A stretch of 64,000 nt of DNA from UBA4416 sp964543545 (GTDB taxonomy: Bacteria > Bacteroidota > Bacteroidia > B-17B0 > Aurantibacillaceae): NCBI GenBank assembly GCA_964543545.1, contig CAZIYT010000001.1:682001-746000 (forward strand), read 5' to 3'. Below the pieces are notes generated by a model that saw only the letters and a list, made by a program, of their open reading frames with translations, did not search any database and was not told the origin of the DNA. This document shows, piece after piece, positions 43,584 to 51,341 of this stretch; positions within the stretch are counted from its first letter, which is position 1, and every line of letters begins with the position of its first letter. A program made the translations under genes and the position numbers.

Positions 43584-44510
43584 ATGAAGCGTATCAGAAG
43601 ATTTATTCAGAGAAAAGATACCGGCAAATCGGTCGTTTCCTGCTATGGAGGTGGTTTGTCCGTTTTAGATCACGATCAGCCGGTAGAGATTGCCTTCCGG
43701 GAATATGAGGCTTTGGATCTGTCCGTCAACGGGAAGATTCTTTTATTAAATTCCAATGAATGGCTGACCAGGGGAAATGCTAATAAAACACGACTGATGG
43801 CCATCGACCTGTCAACGATGGAAACCCTCTTCGAAACAGAAAAATTTTTGGCTTACAGAGCAATTATTAATAGTGATAACAGCAAATGCCTTCTTGAATA
43901 CTGGAATGGTATAGCCGAACTGGATATTTGTACAGGAGATCTTCTTTTCAGGAAAGATAAAACAGACTATCATCTTGGTGACTCGGATATCCATTATGGC
44001 TCCGATTCCGTTTATATTCCATCCGGAAAAAAGTCACTTAAAGTATACAACTTTAATAACCATTCACTTGAAGAACTCCGCATTACAGGAACATCAACTC
44101 CTACTGCTGTAAAGTTTGATCAAGGCCAGGAGCGGCTGTTGGTCACCGACAAGAAAAACTGCCTGCACTGTTTTAGGTATGGCGAATTTTCTGCGCCGTT
44201 ATGGACTCTTGATTTTTCAGGCTATGGCGATGACGGGCGGGTCTGGTGTTTCGAAGTTTTTATCACGGATTCAGGTCTTGCCTGCATTCACGGAGGAACT
44301 CCAAAAGACAACGAAGCAGCATTCGATGCCGGCTCGCTGTGGATCTTTGATGTGGTGACAGGGAAATTACTGGAGCGTTACGATCATTCAAAAATTGGTA
44401 AAGGGATTTTGGGTGTAGAAGGCGATGATCAGATCATTCTGGATGACCTCACCACCTTTTCTCTCAGAGACCATACTTTTGGCGGGATTTGCCTTCCTCA
44501 TTCAATTTAA
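43584..44510 (+). CDS. hypothetical beta-propeller protein, 308 aa
   Basis: 308 residues without signal peptide. Repeated beta blades ending in Leu-Tyr or Ile-Phe-Asp patterns are visible (VYIPSGKKSLKVYNFNN, AVKFDQGQERLLVTDKKN, GSLWIFDVVTGKLLERYDHS), as in WD40/PQQ-like propellers, probably six or seven blades. No catalytic motif. It is somewhat A+T-richer than its neighbours. It lies just before the first 73-bp repeat and might belong to the adjacent accessory region. Confidence 0.65.
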   Translation: MKRIRRFIQRKDTGKSVVSCYGGGLSVLDHDQPVEIAFREYEALDLSVNGKILLLNSNEWLTRGNANKTRLMAIDLSTMETLFETEKFLAYRAIINSDNSKCLLEYWNGIAELDICTGDLLFRKDKTDYHLGDSDIHYGSDSVYIPSGKKSLKVYNFNNHSLEELRITGTSTPTAVKFDQGQERLLVTDKKNCLHCFRYGEFSAPLWTLDFSGYGDDGRVWCFEVFITDSGLACIHGGTPKDNEAAFDAGSLWIFDVVTGKLLERYDHSKIGKGILGVEGDDQIILDDLTTFSLRDHTFGGICLPHSI

Positions 44511-44531
44511 ATAAGCCTTCGTTCCCAAAAG

Positions 44532-44604
44532 CACCTAACCCACTATCGCCCCGGAAGGCAATAGTGGGCTTAATAGCTGGTTGGTTGCTAATGTCAGATA
44601 AGAC
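44532..44604. repeat. 73-bp direct repeat, left copy
   Basis: Identical base for base to 49880-49952, in the same orientation. It contains a 12-base stem with one mismatch (CCCACTATCGCC / GGCAATAGTGGG, loop CCGGAA). Downstream, TTTGTAATAA (44626-44635) also recurs at 49985-49994, which there is the 3' end of a lipoprotein gene. The remaining gap up to 44896 contains only the promoter box below. Confidence 0.9.
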
Positions 44605-44774
44605 GATAAACAGAACCGCAATTCATTTGTAATAATATCGTTCAGCATCTGCTATTTCATGCCAGTACACGAAGAAGAATAGCTGCTTACCATGAGTTGC
44701 GCACTTTTTCTATCTCCCGAAAAGGGCAGATAACCTGCTCACTCATTTCATCCTGTCCCGCGCCATAAACATAA

Positions 44775-44782
44775 TATATTTG
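44775..44782 (+). promoter_or_regulatory. TATATTTG -7 box before the Y_Y_Y sensor kinase
   Basis: An exact TAnnTTTG match 113 bases before the ATG at 44896, leaving a leader of about 105 bases. No -33 element was recognised. Confidence 0.4.
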
Positions 44783-44895
44783 TTTAGATCAATTGCTATA
44801 AGGATGTGCTTTCTCTCCCTGTTGATAGTCAGAACCAGGCATGTTTGCCCGCGGCATGTTTCAATCATCCCCGAGCAATAAAAACAGCAAAGCCT

Positions 44896-47814
44896 ATGAG
44901 AAAGATCCTGGTCCTTCTGCTTTTTTTAGCCTCCGCTGTGTGTTCCGCGCAGACGCTGCCCTTCAGGCATTACAGCGTTAATGACGGCCTGGCAAACAGC
45001 ATGGTCTATTACGCCATGCAGGACTCAAAAGGATTTATCTGGTTTTGTACCGAATCGGGTGTAAACCGCTTTGACGGGCGCAGCTTTGAAGTTTTTACGG
45101 TAAAGGATGGCCTGGCGAATAATGAAAACTTCAGATGTATAGAAGACAGCAAAGGGCGGATCTGGTTTGCAAGCTACAACGGAGAGCTTTCCTATTTTAA
45201 CGGGGATACCTTTATAAACGAAAAAACAGACAAAAGCCTGGATTACCCGCAGGAAGACCGGCGGCATCTTGTGGACCTGATCGAAGACCGGTCAGGGAAT
45301 ATCTGGTTTTCAAGATCTATGGATAAAGCCAGGTACAAATACGATGGCAGGCAGGTTTATCGGCTCAGTGAGCGTTTAAAAAATGCAAACGCTTCGAATA
45401 CGCTCTTGTTCAACGACCAGGGATCGGTTAATTATTTCAAGTTCCATTCCAAAGGCCTGTACAGGGAAAACCTGGATGAAGACAAGGTCCGGCCTGTGAG
45501 CATAGTGATGAAAACCTATGAAGACATCGGAAATGCCTGTTCTCAACATGTCGGCGATCTGTTTTATTTTATCACAACGGAGGGCCTGCGCCATTACCGC
45601 CACGACAGCTGTTATATGGATATCAGCTATCGCGATATAGGCCTTAAGCAACCGATGGTATGCTTTAAGCTGGTTCAAAACGATCTTTGGATAGGAGGCT
45701 TTGAAGGGTTGTTTATGATCCCCGATTTTAAAACCAAAGGCTTCGCCGGAAAAATCCATAAGTTCCTGGACCGGCTTACCATTTCTTCTGTGATAGCTGA
45801 TAACGAAGGCGGAATATGGATCACCACATTTTCAGATGGAGTGTATTACATTCCTGTTGCCGGCAGATACACGATGAACATTCCGGGCGAATCCTTTACC
45901 TGCATGAAACAGAACCCTGCCGGCACTATGCTCGCCATTGGCACCTATTACGGGAATCTGAGCATCCGGTATGACGAAGCTCAGAGGAGTAAAACCGAAT
46001 GGGAGATTTCTATACCTTACCGCGTCAAGGGATTAAAATGGCTCTCAGACCATGAGGTCTTAATCGGGACAGATCATGCGCCCTATGTATTGGATCTCGA
46101 AAAAAACAAAAAGACGTACCTGGTGAGGGAGTATAATGGCGATGTCGGATTCAGGGACATGGATGAAGGAAGCGCAGGGATCTGGATGGCGGGCCGCGAA
46201 GAAATTTTTTTGCTTAACCCACAGACGAGGGATTATACACTTCTTTTCGGACAGAAAGACAGGCTGACCTCCATTGCGGAAGACGGAGAGAAAGGCTGCT
46301 GGTTTACGACAGTCCATGATCTTTACCACCTTGATCTGTATACTAAAAACGTAAGCAGGCTCTGCGGCCAGGAACTATTCCATTCAAATCTGAAAGACCT
46401 GAGGCATGTGAACGGCTATCTGTGGGTGGCAACGGATGGAAACGGCCTGTTTATTTTTAAGGATGGCAGGCTGGTGAAGCGGATCCATTCGGGCAATAGC
46501 AGGATCACAAGCGACGCCTGTCAAAAAATAGAATACGATGGCAGGCAATCGCTTTGGGTTGCAACCAACAGGGGGATCAGCATTTTTGATGCTAAGACCA
46601 TGAAGTACCTGATGTCCTGCACATCACATGATGTTCTCATAAATAACGGTATCACAGATCTGGACCTGTACCGCAGAAAAGCATACGTTGCCACTGCCAC
46701 GGGCATCTCGATCATTGACATGGACAAGCTGATCACAAGAGCTCCCGCGCCAAAGCTCTACATCAGGCAGTTTGTTGCCGGAGGCAAAACCTATAACAGT
46801 AAAAGTACTCCCGAATGTGTGTACTCCAGCGGTGTCATCAGGTTGTTATATACCGCCGTAACGTTCCAATCCAATCAGTCGCTGCTGTACCGCTACAAAA
46901 TGGAGCAGGGCGACGGGCAGTGGCACGAAACCAAATCCGGCCAGCAGGAATTTTATAACCTCAATCCCGGAACATACACCGTGCTTCTCTGTGCCAAAAA
47001 ATATAACAGCGACTGGAGCCCGCCGCTCAGCTTCAGGTTTACCATATTGCCCAGGTGGTACCAATCTGCCTGGTTCATCCTGCTCTGCATCCTGCTTCTG
47101 CTGGCAGCGGCTTTCCTGTTTGCTTACCGCATCGTAAAAGCAAATAAGCGGGACTACGAGGTAAAACGAAAAATGGCCGAGAGCGAGCTAAGGATCATAC
47201 GCCTGCACATGAATCCGCATTTCATCTTTAATACCCTGAACTCCCTGCAACTCTTTATCTTCCGGAACAAATTTGCCGAAGCCAACAATTACATTTCAAA
47301 ATTCTCGCAGCTCATCCGGTGGATCATGAGTTATTCGGATAAGCAGGAAATAAGCCTGCAGGAAGACCTTGAGTTCCTGGCAACATACATTGAGCTTGAG
47401 CAGCTGCGCTTTGAAAAAACATTTGAGTTTATTCTGAGGGTGGATGAGGCCCTGAGGCCCGAAGAAACCAGGATCCCGCCACTGATCATGCAGCCCTTTG
47501 TGGAGAATGCCATAAAATACGGCTTGTCGGGTCGTACCGAAAAAGGCAGGCTGCTGCTGACGCTGACGCGAACGGAAGACTTTATTCTTGTAACGATTGA
47601 AGATAATGGCGTGGGAAGAGAGCAGGTTAAAAAAGAACAACTACAGTCGTATAAAAAAACGGAATCCACCGGTATAAACTATACCGAGGAACGCTTGAAA
47701 CTGCTGATGAAAGACACAAAGCTTAAGCCGTTGAAAATAACCGATTTGTATGATCCTTCGGGAAAAGCAACCGGCACACGAATAGAACTGATAATCCCAG
47801 CCTGCTATGAATAA
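44896..47814 (+). CDS. Y_Y_Y propeller sensor histidine kinase
   Basis: 972 residues from the ATG at 44896; an earlier in-frame ATG at 44806 would place 30 odd residues before the signal peptide MRKILVLLLFLASAVCSAQ. The periplasmic part has two-component propeller blades (DSKGFIWFCTESGVNRFDG, DSKGRIWFASYNGELSYFNG, DRSGNIWFSR) covering about 30-630, then a Y_Y_Y domain (about 640-720) with LYRYKMEQGDGQW. One span lies near 735-755. The kinase core has LHMNPHFIFNTLNSLQLF (His_kinase family) and a HATPase with NAIKYGLSG and EDNGVG. Such kinases sense extracellular polymers or peptides. It overlaps the LytTR gene by 8 bases. Confidence 0.93.
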   Translation: MRKILVLLLFLASAVCSAQTLPFRHYSVNDGLANSMVYYAMQDSKGFIWFCTESGVNRFDGRSFEVFTVKDGLANNENFRCIEDSKGRIWFASYNGELSYFNGDTFINEKTDKSLDYPQEDRRHLVDLIEDRSGNIWFSRSMDKARYKYDGRQVYRLSERLKNANASNTLLFNDQGSVNYFKFHSKGLYRENLDEDKVRPVSIVMKTYEDIGNACSQHVGDLFYFITTEGLRHYRHDSCYMDISYRDIGLKQPMVCFKLVQNDLWIGGFEGLFMIPDFKTKGFAGKIHKFLDRLTISSVIADNEGGIWITTFSDGVYYIPVAGRYTMNIPGESFTCMKQNPAGTMLAIGTYYGNLSIRYDEAQRSKTEWEISIPYRVKGLKWLSDHEVLIGTDHAPYVLDLEKNKKTYLVREYNGDVGFRDMDEGSAGIWMAGREEIFLLNPQTRDYTLLFGQKDRLTSIAEDGEKGCWFTTVHDLYHLDLYTKNVSRLCGQELFHSNLKDLRHVNGYLWVATDGNGLFIFKDGRLVKRIHSGNSRITSDACQKIEYDGRQSLWVATNRGISIFDAKTMKYLMSCTSHDVLINNGITDLDLYRRKAYVATATGISIIDMDKLITRAPAPKLYIRQFVAGGKTYNSKSTPECVYSSGVIRLLYTAVTFQSNQSLLYRYKMEQGDGQWHETKSGQQEFYNLNPGTYTVLLCAKKYNSDWSPPLSFRFTILPRWYQSAWFILLCILLLLAAAFLFAYRIVKANKRDYEVKRKMAESELRIIRLHMNPHFIFNTLNSLQLFIFRNKFAEANNYISKFSQLIRWIMSYSDKQEISLQEDLEFLATYIELEQLRFEKTFEFILRVDEALRPEETRIPPLIMQPFVENAIKYGLSGRTEKGRLLLTLTRTEDFILVTIEDNGVGREQVKKEQLQSYKKTESTGINYTEERLKLLMKDTKLKPLKITDLYDPSGKATGTRIELIIPACYE

Positions 47815-48562
47815 ACTAAATTGTATCATTATCGACGATGAGCCCAAATGTGTGGAGATCCTGTCCCTCATGCTGAGGGAGCTTGATCCCGGCATCCACG
47901 TGTTAGGCACGGCCGATTCCGCAAAACAAGGCTTGTCTGTTATTGAGAAGCATAAGGAAGAGCTCCATCTCCTGTTCCTCGATATCCAAATGCCGGGAGG
48001 CGATGGTTTCAGCCTGTTGCAGCAGCTCCCGGACATCCCCTTCAAGATTATTTTTACCACGGCCTATGACCAGTTTGCCATTAAGGCGATTAAATTCTCC
48101 GCGCTGGATTACCTGCTTAAACCCATTGATCTGAAAGAGCTGAAGCAGGCGCTCGAAAAATCCCGCGCCTTGCAGGAAATGAATACGCAAAGCCACATCC
48201 GGCAATTTACAAGCATGGTTCGGCAGAAAATGCCTTTTGAAAAACTGGCCATTGCCTCGCTCAGCGAAATCAAATTTATTTACCTGGATAAGATCAGGTA
48301 CCTGGAAAGTGATAATAATTATACGTCCATTTATACCGATAATCAGCAGAGGCTTGTGTCTTCAAAGAGCATAGGCTATTATGAAGATCTGCTGGAAGAA
48401 ACTCATTTTTTCAGGATCAATAATTCCTATATCGTCAATCTGAAAAGAATAGAACGTTTTATCAAGGGAAAAACCGGAAGTGTGGTGTTGGAAGATGGAA
48501 CAGAGCTTACGGTATCGGCCAGCAGAAGGGAAAAGCTCCTTAAACTACTGAGCCGGGATTAA
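47807..48562 (+). CDS. LytTR-family response regulator
   Basis: 251 residues. The receiver domain (1-125) has IIDDEPKCVEI, phospho-acceptor Asp in LLFLDIQMPGGDG and Lys in YLLKPIDLKEL. The LytTR domain (about 145-250) has LDKIRYLESDNNYTSIYT and FFRINNSYIVNLKRIERF. It starts inside the kinase gene (8-base overlap). The two secreted Cys-rich protein genes follow 187 and 756 bases downstream and are natural candidate targets. Confidence 0.93.
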   Translation: MNKLNCIIIDDEPKCVEILSLMLRELDPGIHVLGTADSAKQGLSVIEKHKEELHLLFLDIQMPGGDGFSLLQQLPDIPFKIIFTTAYDQFAIKAIKFSALDYLLKPIDLKELKQALEKSRALQEMNTQSHIRQFTSMVRQKMPFEKLAIASLSEIKFIYLDKIRYLESDNNYTSIYTDNQQRLVSSKSIGYYEDLLEETHFFRINNSYIVNLKRIERFIKGKTGSVVLEDGTELTVSASRREKLLKLLSRD

Positions 48563-48749
48563 ATGATAATATCATTTCTATCATTGGATCTATGATCCGG
48601 CAAACCCGTTTTATTAATTCACATCAAACACCGCCGAATTCACAGGCTGTTTCACCGAATTCACATTTGGGCTTTACAAAGGACTGAAATCTCCTGATCT
48701 TCGGGTAGAAGGATTTATTCTATTTAGTAAAAATTTAAAAACCAAAACG

Positions 48750-49214
48750 ATGAAAAAACTATTGCTCTTTGCGTCGATTCTTGTATCAAACCTGACGTCT
48801 TATTCACAGGTTGTTGTCGGCCCTCCTCCAGGTACCGATCCAAATCCGAACCCGAATTTCATATGCGGTGCTCGTTATTGTTTTACGAATACAACCGGTT
48901 GTTATGTATCCATTACCATTGATGTCCATGCTTTTAATGAAACCTGCCTGTGTGACTATGTTACTTCTTCTTATGAACCCATCTATCTTGCAGCTGGTCA
49001 ATCAGGTTGTATTGAGAGAGTGGTGTGTGAAAACGGATGTGTACTATGCCCGAGTATGTATACGTTCAATATATGCGGAAGTAATGGCTCCCCTTGCTTC
49101 TCCATTACGGACACCGAGACCGGAGGGCAAGGGATGATTAACTGCGACGGGCCTTACCAATTGGTTAACTGGCACTGGGATCCGGCTACGGGAACGTATA
49201 TCATTACAGAGTGA
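48750..49214 (+). CDS. small secreted cysteine-rich protein A
   Basis: 154 residues. A signal peptide (1-19, ending TSYSQ) is followed by a Pro/Asn-rich spacer (GPPPGTDPNPNPN), then a core with about twelve cysteines, including CFTNTTGCYVS, GQSGCIERVVCENGCVLCP, FNICGSNGSPCFS, and ending TGGQGMINCDGPYQLVNWHW. It is a paralogue of the next gene, with the Cys positions largely kept. It has no lipobox and no sorting domain. Disulfide-bonded extracellular protein; function unknown. Confidence 0.82.
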   Translation: MKKLLLFASILVSNLTSYSQVVVGPPPGTDPNPNPNFICGARYCFTNTTGCYVSITIDVHAFNETCLCDYVTSSYEPIYLAAGQSGCIERVVCENGCVLCPSMYTFNICGSNGSPCFSITDTETGGQGMINCDGPYQLVNWHWDPATGTYIITE

Positions 49215-49318
49215 TCCCTGCTTCGGGTAGATTAAATTCATAGTATTCTAACAAATTAACATACCTGCTTTAGCCAGGCTATTTAATCCCATTTATAAAC
49301 CCCAAAAACCAAGAAGCC

Positions 49319-49768
49319 ATGAAAACACTATTACTCTTTGCGTCCATGCTTGTATCAAGCCTGACGTCTTATGCACAAATTGGTACCCCTGATCCTACGC
49401 CTGATACCGATCCGGGCCCTTATGTTATATGCAGCCGATTTTGTTTCACGAATAACACCAATTGTTACAACTACATCTGTATTTATTCGAACAATGCCGA
49501 AGACTGTGAAGGGAACCTTGTCGAGGTTAGTGAATGTATCAGTCTTGAAGCAGGCCAGAGCGGCTGTATTGATCTGTTTGCGCGCGGAAGCCGCTGTGGC
49601 TTGTGCCCCGGAACATTCACCATTACCGTATGCGGAAACAACGGCGCACCCTGCTTTAGCTTTACAGAGCGCCAGACCGGGGGGCAAGGCATTATCAACT
49701 GCGGCGGACCAAATGCTTTGGTAAACTGGAAAGCGAAAAATCCGCGAAGTTTTGAAATTACAAACTAG
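49319..49768 (+). CDS. small secreted cysteine-rich protein B
   Basis: 149 residues. The signal peptide differs from that of protein A at few positions (LLLFASMLVSSLTSYAQ). A Pro/Asp spacer (GTPDPTPDTDPGP) precedes the core RFCFTNNTNCYNY, LEAGQSGCIDLF, RCGLCPGTFTITVCGNNG, APCFSFTERQTGGQGI and INCGGPNALVNW. The pair is about 45% identical by eye, so it is a tandem duplication that has diverged. A strong terminator follows, so the gene ends the module on this side. Confidence 0.82.
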   Translation: MKTLLLFASMLVSSLTSYAQIGTPDPTPDTDPGPYVICSRFCFTNNTNCYNYICIYSNNAEDCEGNLVEVSECISLEAGQSGCIDLFARGSRCGLCPGTFTITVCGNNGAPCFSFTERQTGGQGIINCGGPNALVNWKAKNPRSFEITN

Positions 49769-49786
49769 CAAGGCGCATCGTCCTGC

Positions 49787-49828
49787 ATACTAAGAGCGGC
49801 TGTTTCACAAAACAACCGCTCTTAGTAT
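49787..49828 (+). terminator. terminator after Cys-rich protein B
   Basis: 19-base arms ATACTAAGAGCGGCTGTTT / AAACAACCGCTCTTAGTAT with one G-T pair and a four-base loop, followed by TTAAA. It is a stable hairpin 19 bases after the stop. Confidence 0.85.
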
Positions 49829-49879
49829 TTAAAGTATCATCAAAAAATCTGAATCATGGCATAAAGAATCCTTTAGAAA

Positions 49880-49952
49880 CACCTAACCCACTATCGCCCC
49901 GGAAGGCAATAGTGGGCTTAATAGCTGGTTGGTTGCTAATGTCAGATAAGAC
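49880..49952. repeat. 73-bp direct repeat, right copy
   Basis: Identical to 44532-44604. It lies between the Cys-rich gene terminator and the 3' end of the lipoprotein gene on the minus strand (stop at 49972). Its internal stem (CCCACTAT / ATAGTGGG) could be the terminator of that lipoprotein gene. Confidence 0.9.
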
Positions 49953-49971
49953 TATGAATTGAAACCGGCTA

Positions 49972-50457
49972 TTAATTTGAGGCGTTTGTAATAACGCCGT
50001 CTGTGATCTGCAAGGAATCGTAAGGCGAAACGATGGCCTTTGCCCAGAAGCTGAATGTACCCGTTGCTTTTTTCTCTACAGTAGAGGACGAAGAGGTATA
50101 ATTGGTAATAATCAATTGTCCGCGCATGGAGTTGTACTGCTTGCCCGCTGCGTTTTTGTAATAACCGTTACTGAAGCTCGCTAACTGATAGGTAGCCGGT
50201 GAGCTTCCCGTGAAGTTGAATTCGATTTTGGAGCCATCGGTAGCGGTGAGCGTCAGGGTGTTTTTGATAGTACCGCTATTGTCGAAGATGCCGAGGTAAG
50301 GGTTGGTTACGCTGTAAGCAGTTCCGTTGATCTTGAAGCTGGCCGATTTGGTCGTTGTGGTCGGCTGCTCTTCTTCCGGCTCGGGGCTGTCGTCTTTCTT
50401 TTTGCAGGCGCTGAATAAAATAATCCCGGCCAGTACAAATGCATTGATGAGTTTCAT
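49972..50457 (-). CDS. small lipoprotein, 161 aa
   Basis: Starts at ATG 50457, giving MKLINAFVLAGIILFSAC with the lipidated Cys, followed by KKKDD. A spacer rich in Pro/Glu/Thr (SPEPEEEQPTTTT) leads to a beta-rich domain with ASFKINGTAYSVTNPYLGIF and GTIKNTLTLTATDGSKIEFNF, ending in LQITDGVITNASN. It is likely a surface lipoprotein of unknown function. Its 3' end lies next to the right 73-bp repeat. Confidence 0.78.
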   Translation of the reverse strand: MKLINAFVLAGIILFSACKKKDDSPEPEEEQPTTTTKSASFKINGTAYSVTNPYLGIFDNSGTIKNTLTLTATDGSKIEFNFTGSSPATYQLASFSNGYYKNAAGKQYNSMRGQLIITNYTSSSSTVEKKATGTFSFWAKAIVSPYDSLQITDGVITNASN

Positions 50458-50589
50458 GATGTGTTGATTAAAAATGATTACAAATAGATTTACCCGACAA
50501 AGGTATAAGACCAAAGCCACCGTTTCTGAGAAAAAGGATAAGCGATAGGGTCGGCTTATCAGCCGATAGGATCATCTGATCCCCGGAAG

Positions 50590-51336
50590 CTATAAAGATT
50601 CCAGCAGGGCCAGCAATTCCGTTTTTTTGCGTTGGGCCACGGGCACATTATCGCCGTTGGAAAGCACCACATAACCCCCGTCTCGCGGGATGTATTTGCG
50701 GATATGCTGTACGTTGATGAGGTGCGACTGGTGAATGCGCTCAAATTTCTGATCTTGCAGCAGATCTTCGAAATGCTTGAGGGTTTTGGCTACCAGCAGG
50801 GGCTTTTCGCTTTCCAGGATCACTTTGGTATAGTTGCGTTCCGCTTCAAAGCGGATGATCTCCCCGATATTGAGCACATAATGGCCTTCGCTGCTGTTGA
50901 TGACGATCTTGCGGAGCTCTTTGGAGCTGTGCCTTGTATTCTCCAGTAAGGCTTTGAGGCTGGCCTGCAGCAGCTGTTGGTCTGCCAGCTTATCCAGTTT
51001 TTTTACGGCGGCCACCAGCTCGTCGGCATCCACCGGTTTCAGCAGGTAATCCACCGCGCTGTACTTAAAGGCTTTGACGGCATGCGTATCATGAGCCGTG
51101 GTGAAGATCACCTGGAAAGATACCGGCGCCAGTTGCTCCAGCAGATCGAAGCCCGTGCCGTCGCCCATTTCCACATCCAGGAAGACGAGCTCCGGTTTCA
51201 GCTCCCGGATGGCCGCGATGCCTTTCTGCACGCCATCGGCTTCAGCTACGATCACAATCTCCGGGCAATAGTCCCGGATATCGGCTTTGAGGCTGTTTCG
51301 TGCGCTCTGTTCGTCGTCTATGAGTATGGCCCGCAT
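50590..51336 (-). CDS. LytTR-family response regulator
   Basis: 248 residues. Receiver (1-120): IDDEQSARN, phospho-acceptor Asp in LVFLDVEMGDGTG and Lys in YLLKPVDADEL. The LytTR domain (about 140-245) has IGEIIRFEAERNYTKVILES and KFERIHQSHLINVQHIRKY. It begins 5 bases after the stop of the TPR kinase gene, so the two form an operon. The small lipoprotein gene lies downstream. Confidence 0.93.
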   Translation of the reverse strand: MRAILIDDEQSARNSLKADIRDYCPEIVIVAEADGVQKGIAAIRELKPELVFLDVEMGDGTGFDLLEQLAPVSFQVIFTTAHDTHAVKAFKYSAVDYLLKPVDADELVAAVKKLDKLADQQLLQASLKALLENTRHSSKELRKIVINSSEGHYVLNIGEIIRFEAERNYTKVILESEKPLLVAKTLKHFEDLLQDQKFERIHQSHLINVQHIRKYIPRDGGYVVLSNGDNVPVAQRKKTELLALLESL

Positions 51337-51341
51337 GTAGG

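Noticed and set aside
44532..49952. Integrative element with att sites
   Set aside because: The repeats look like attachment sites in form, but no integrase, transposase or tRNA gene is at the ends, so only a bracketed module can be claimed.
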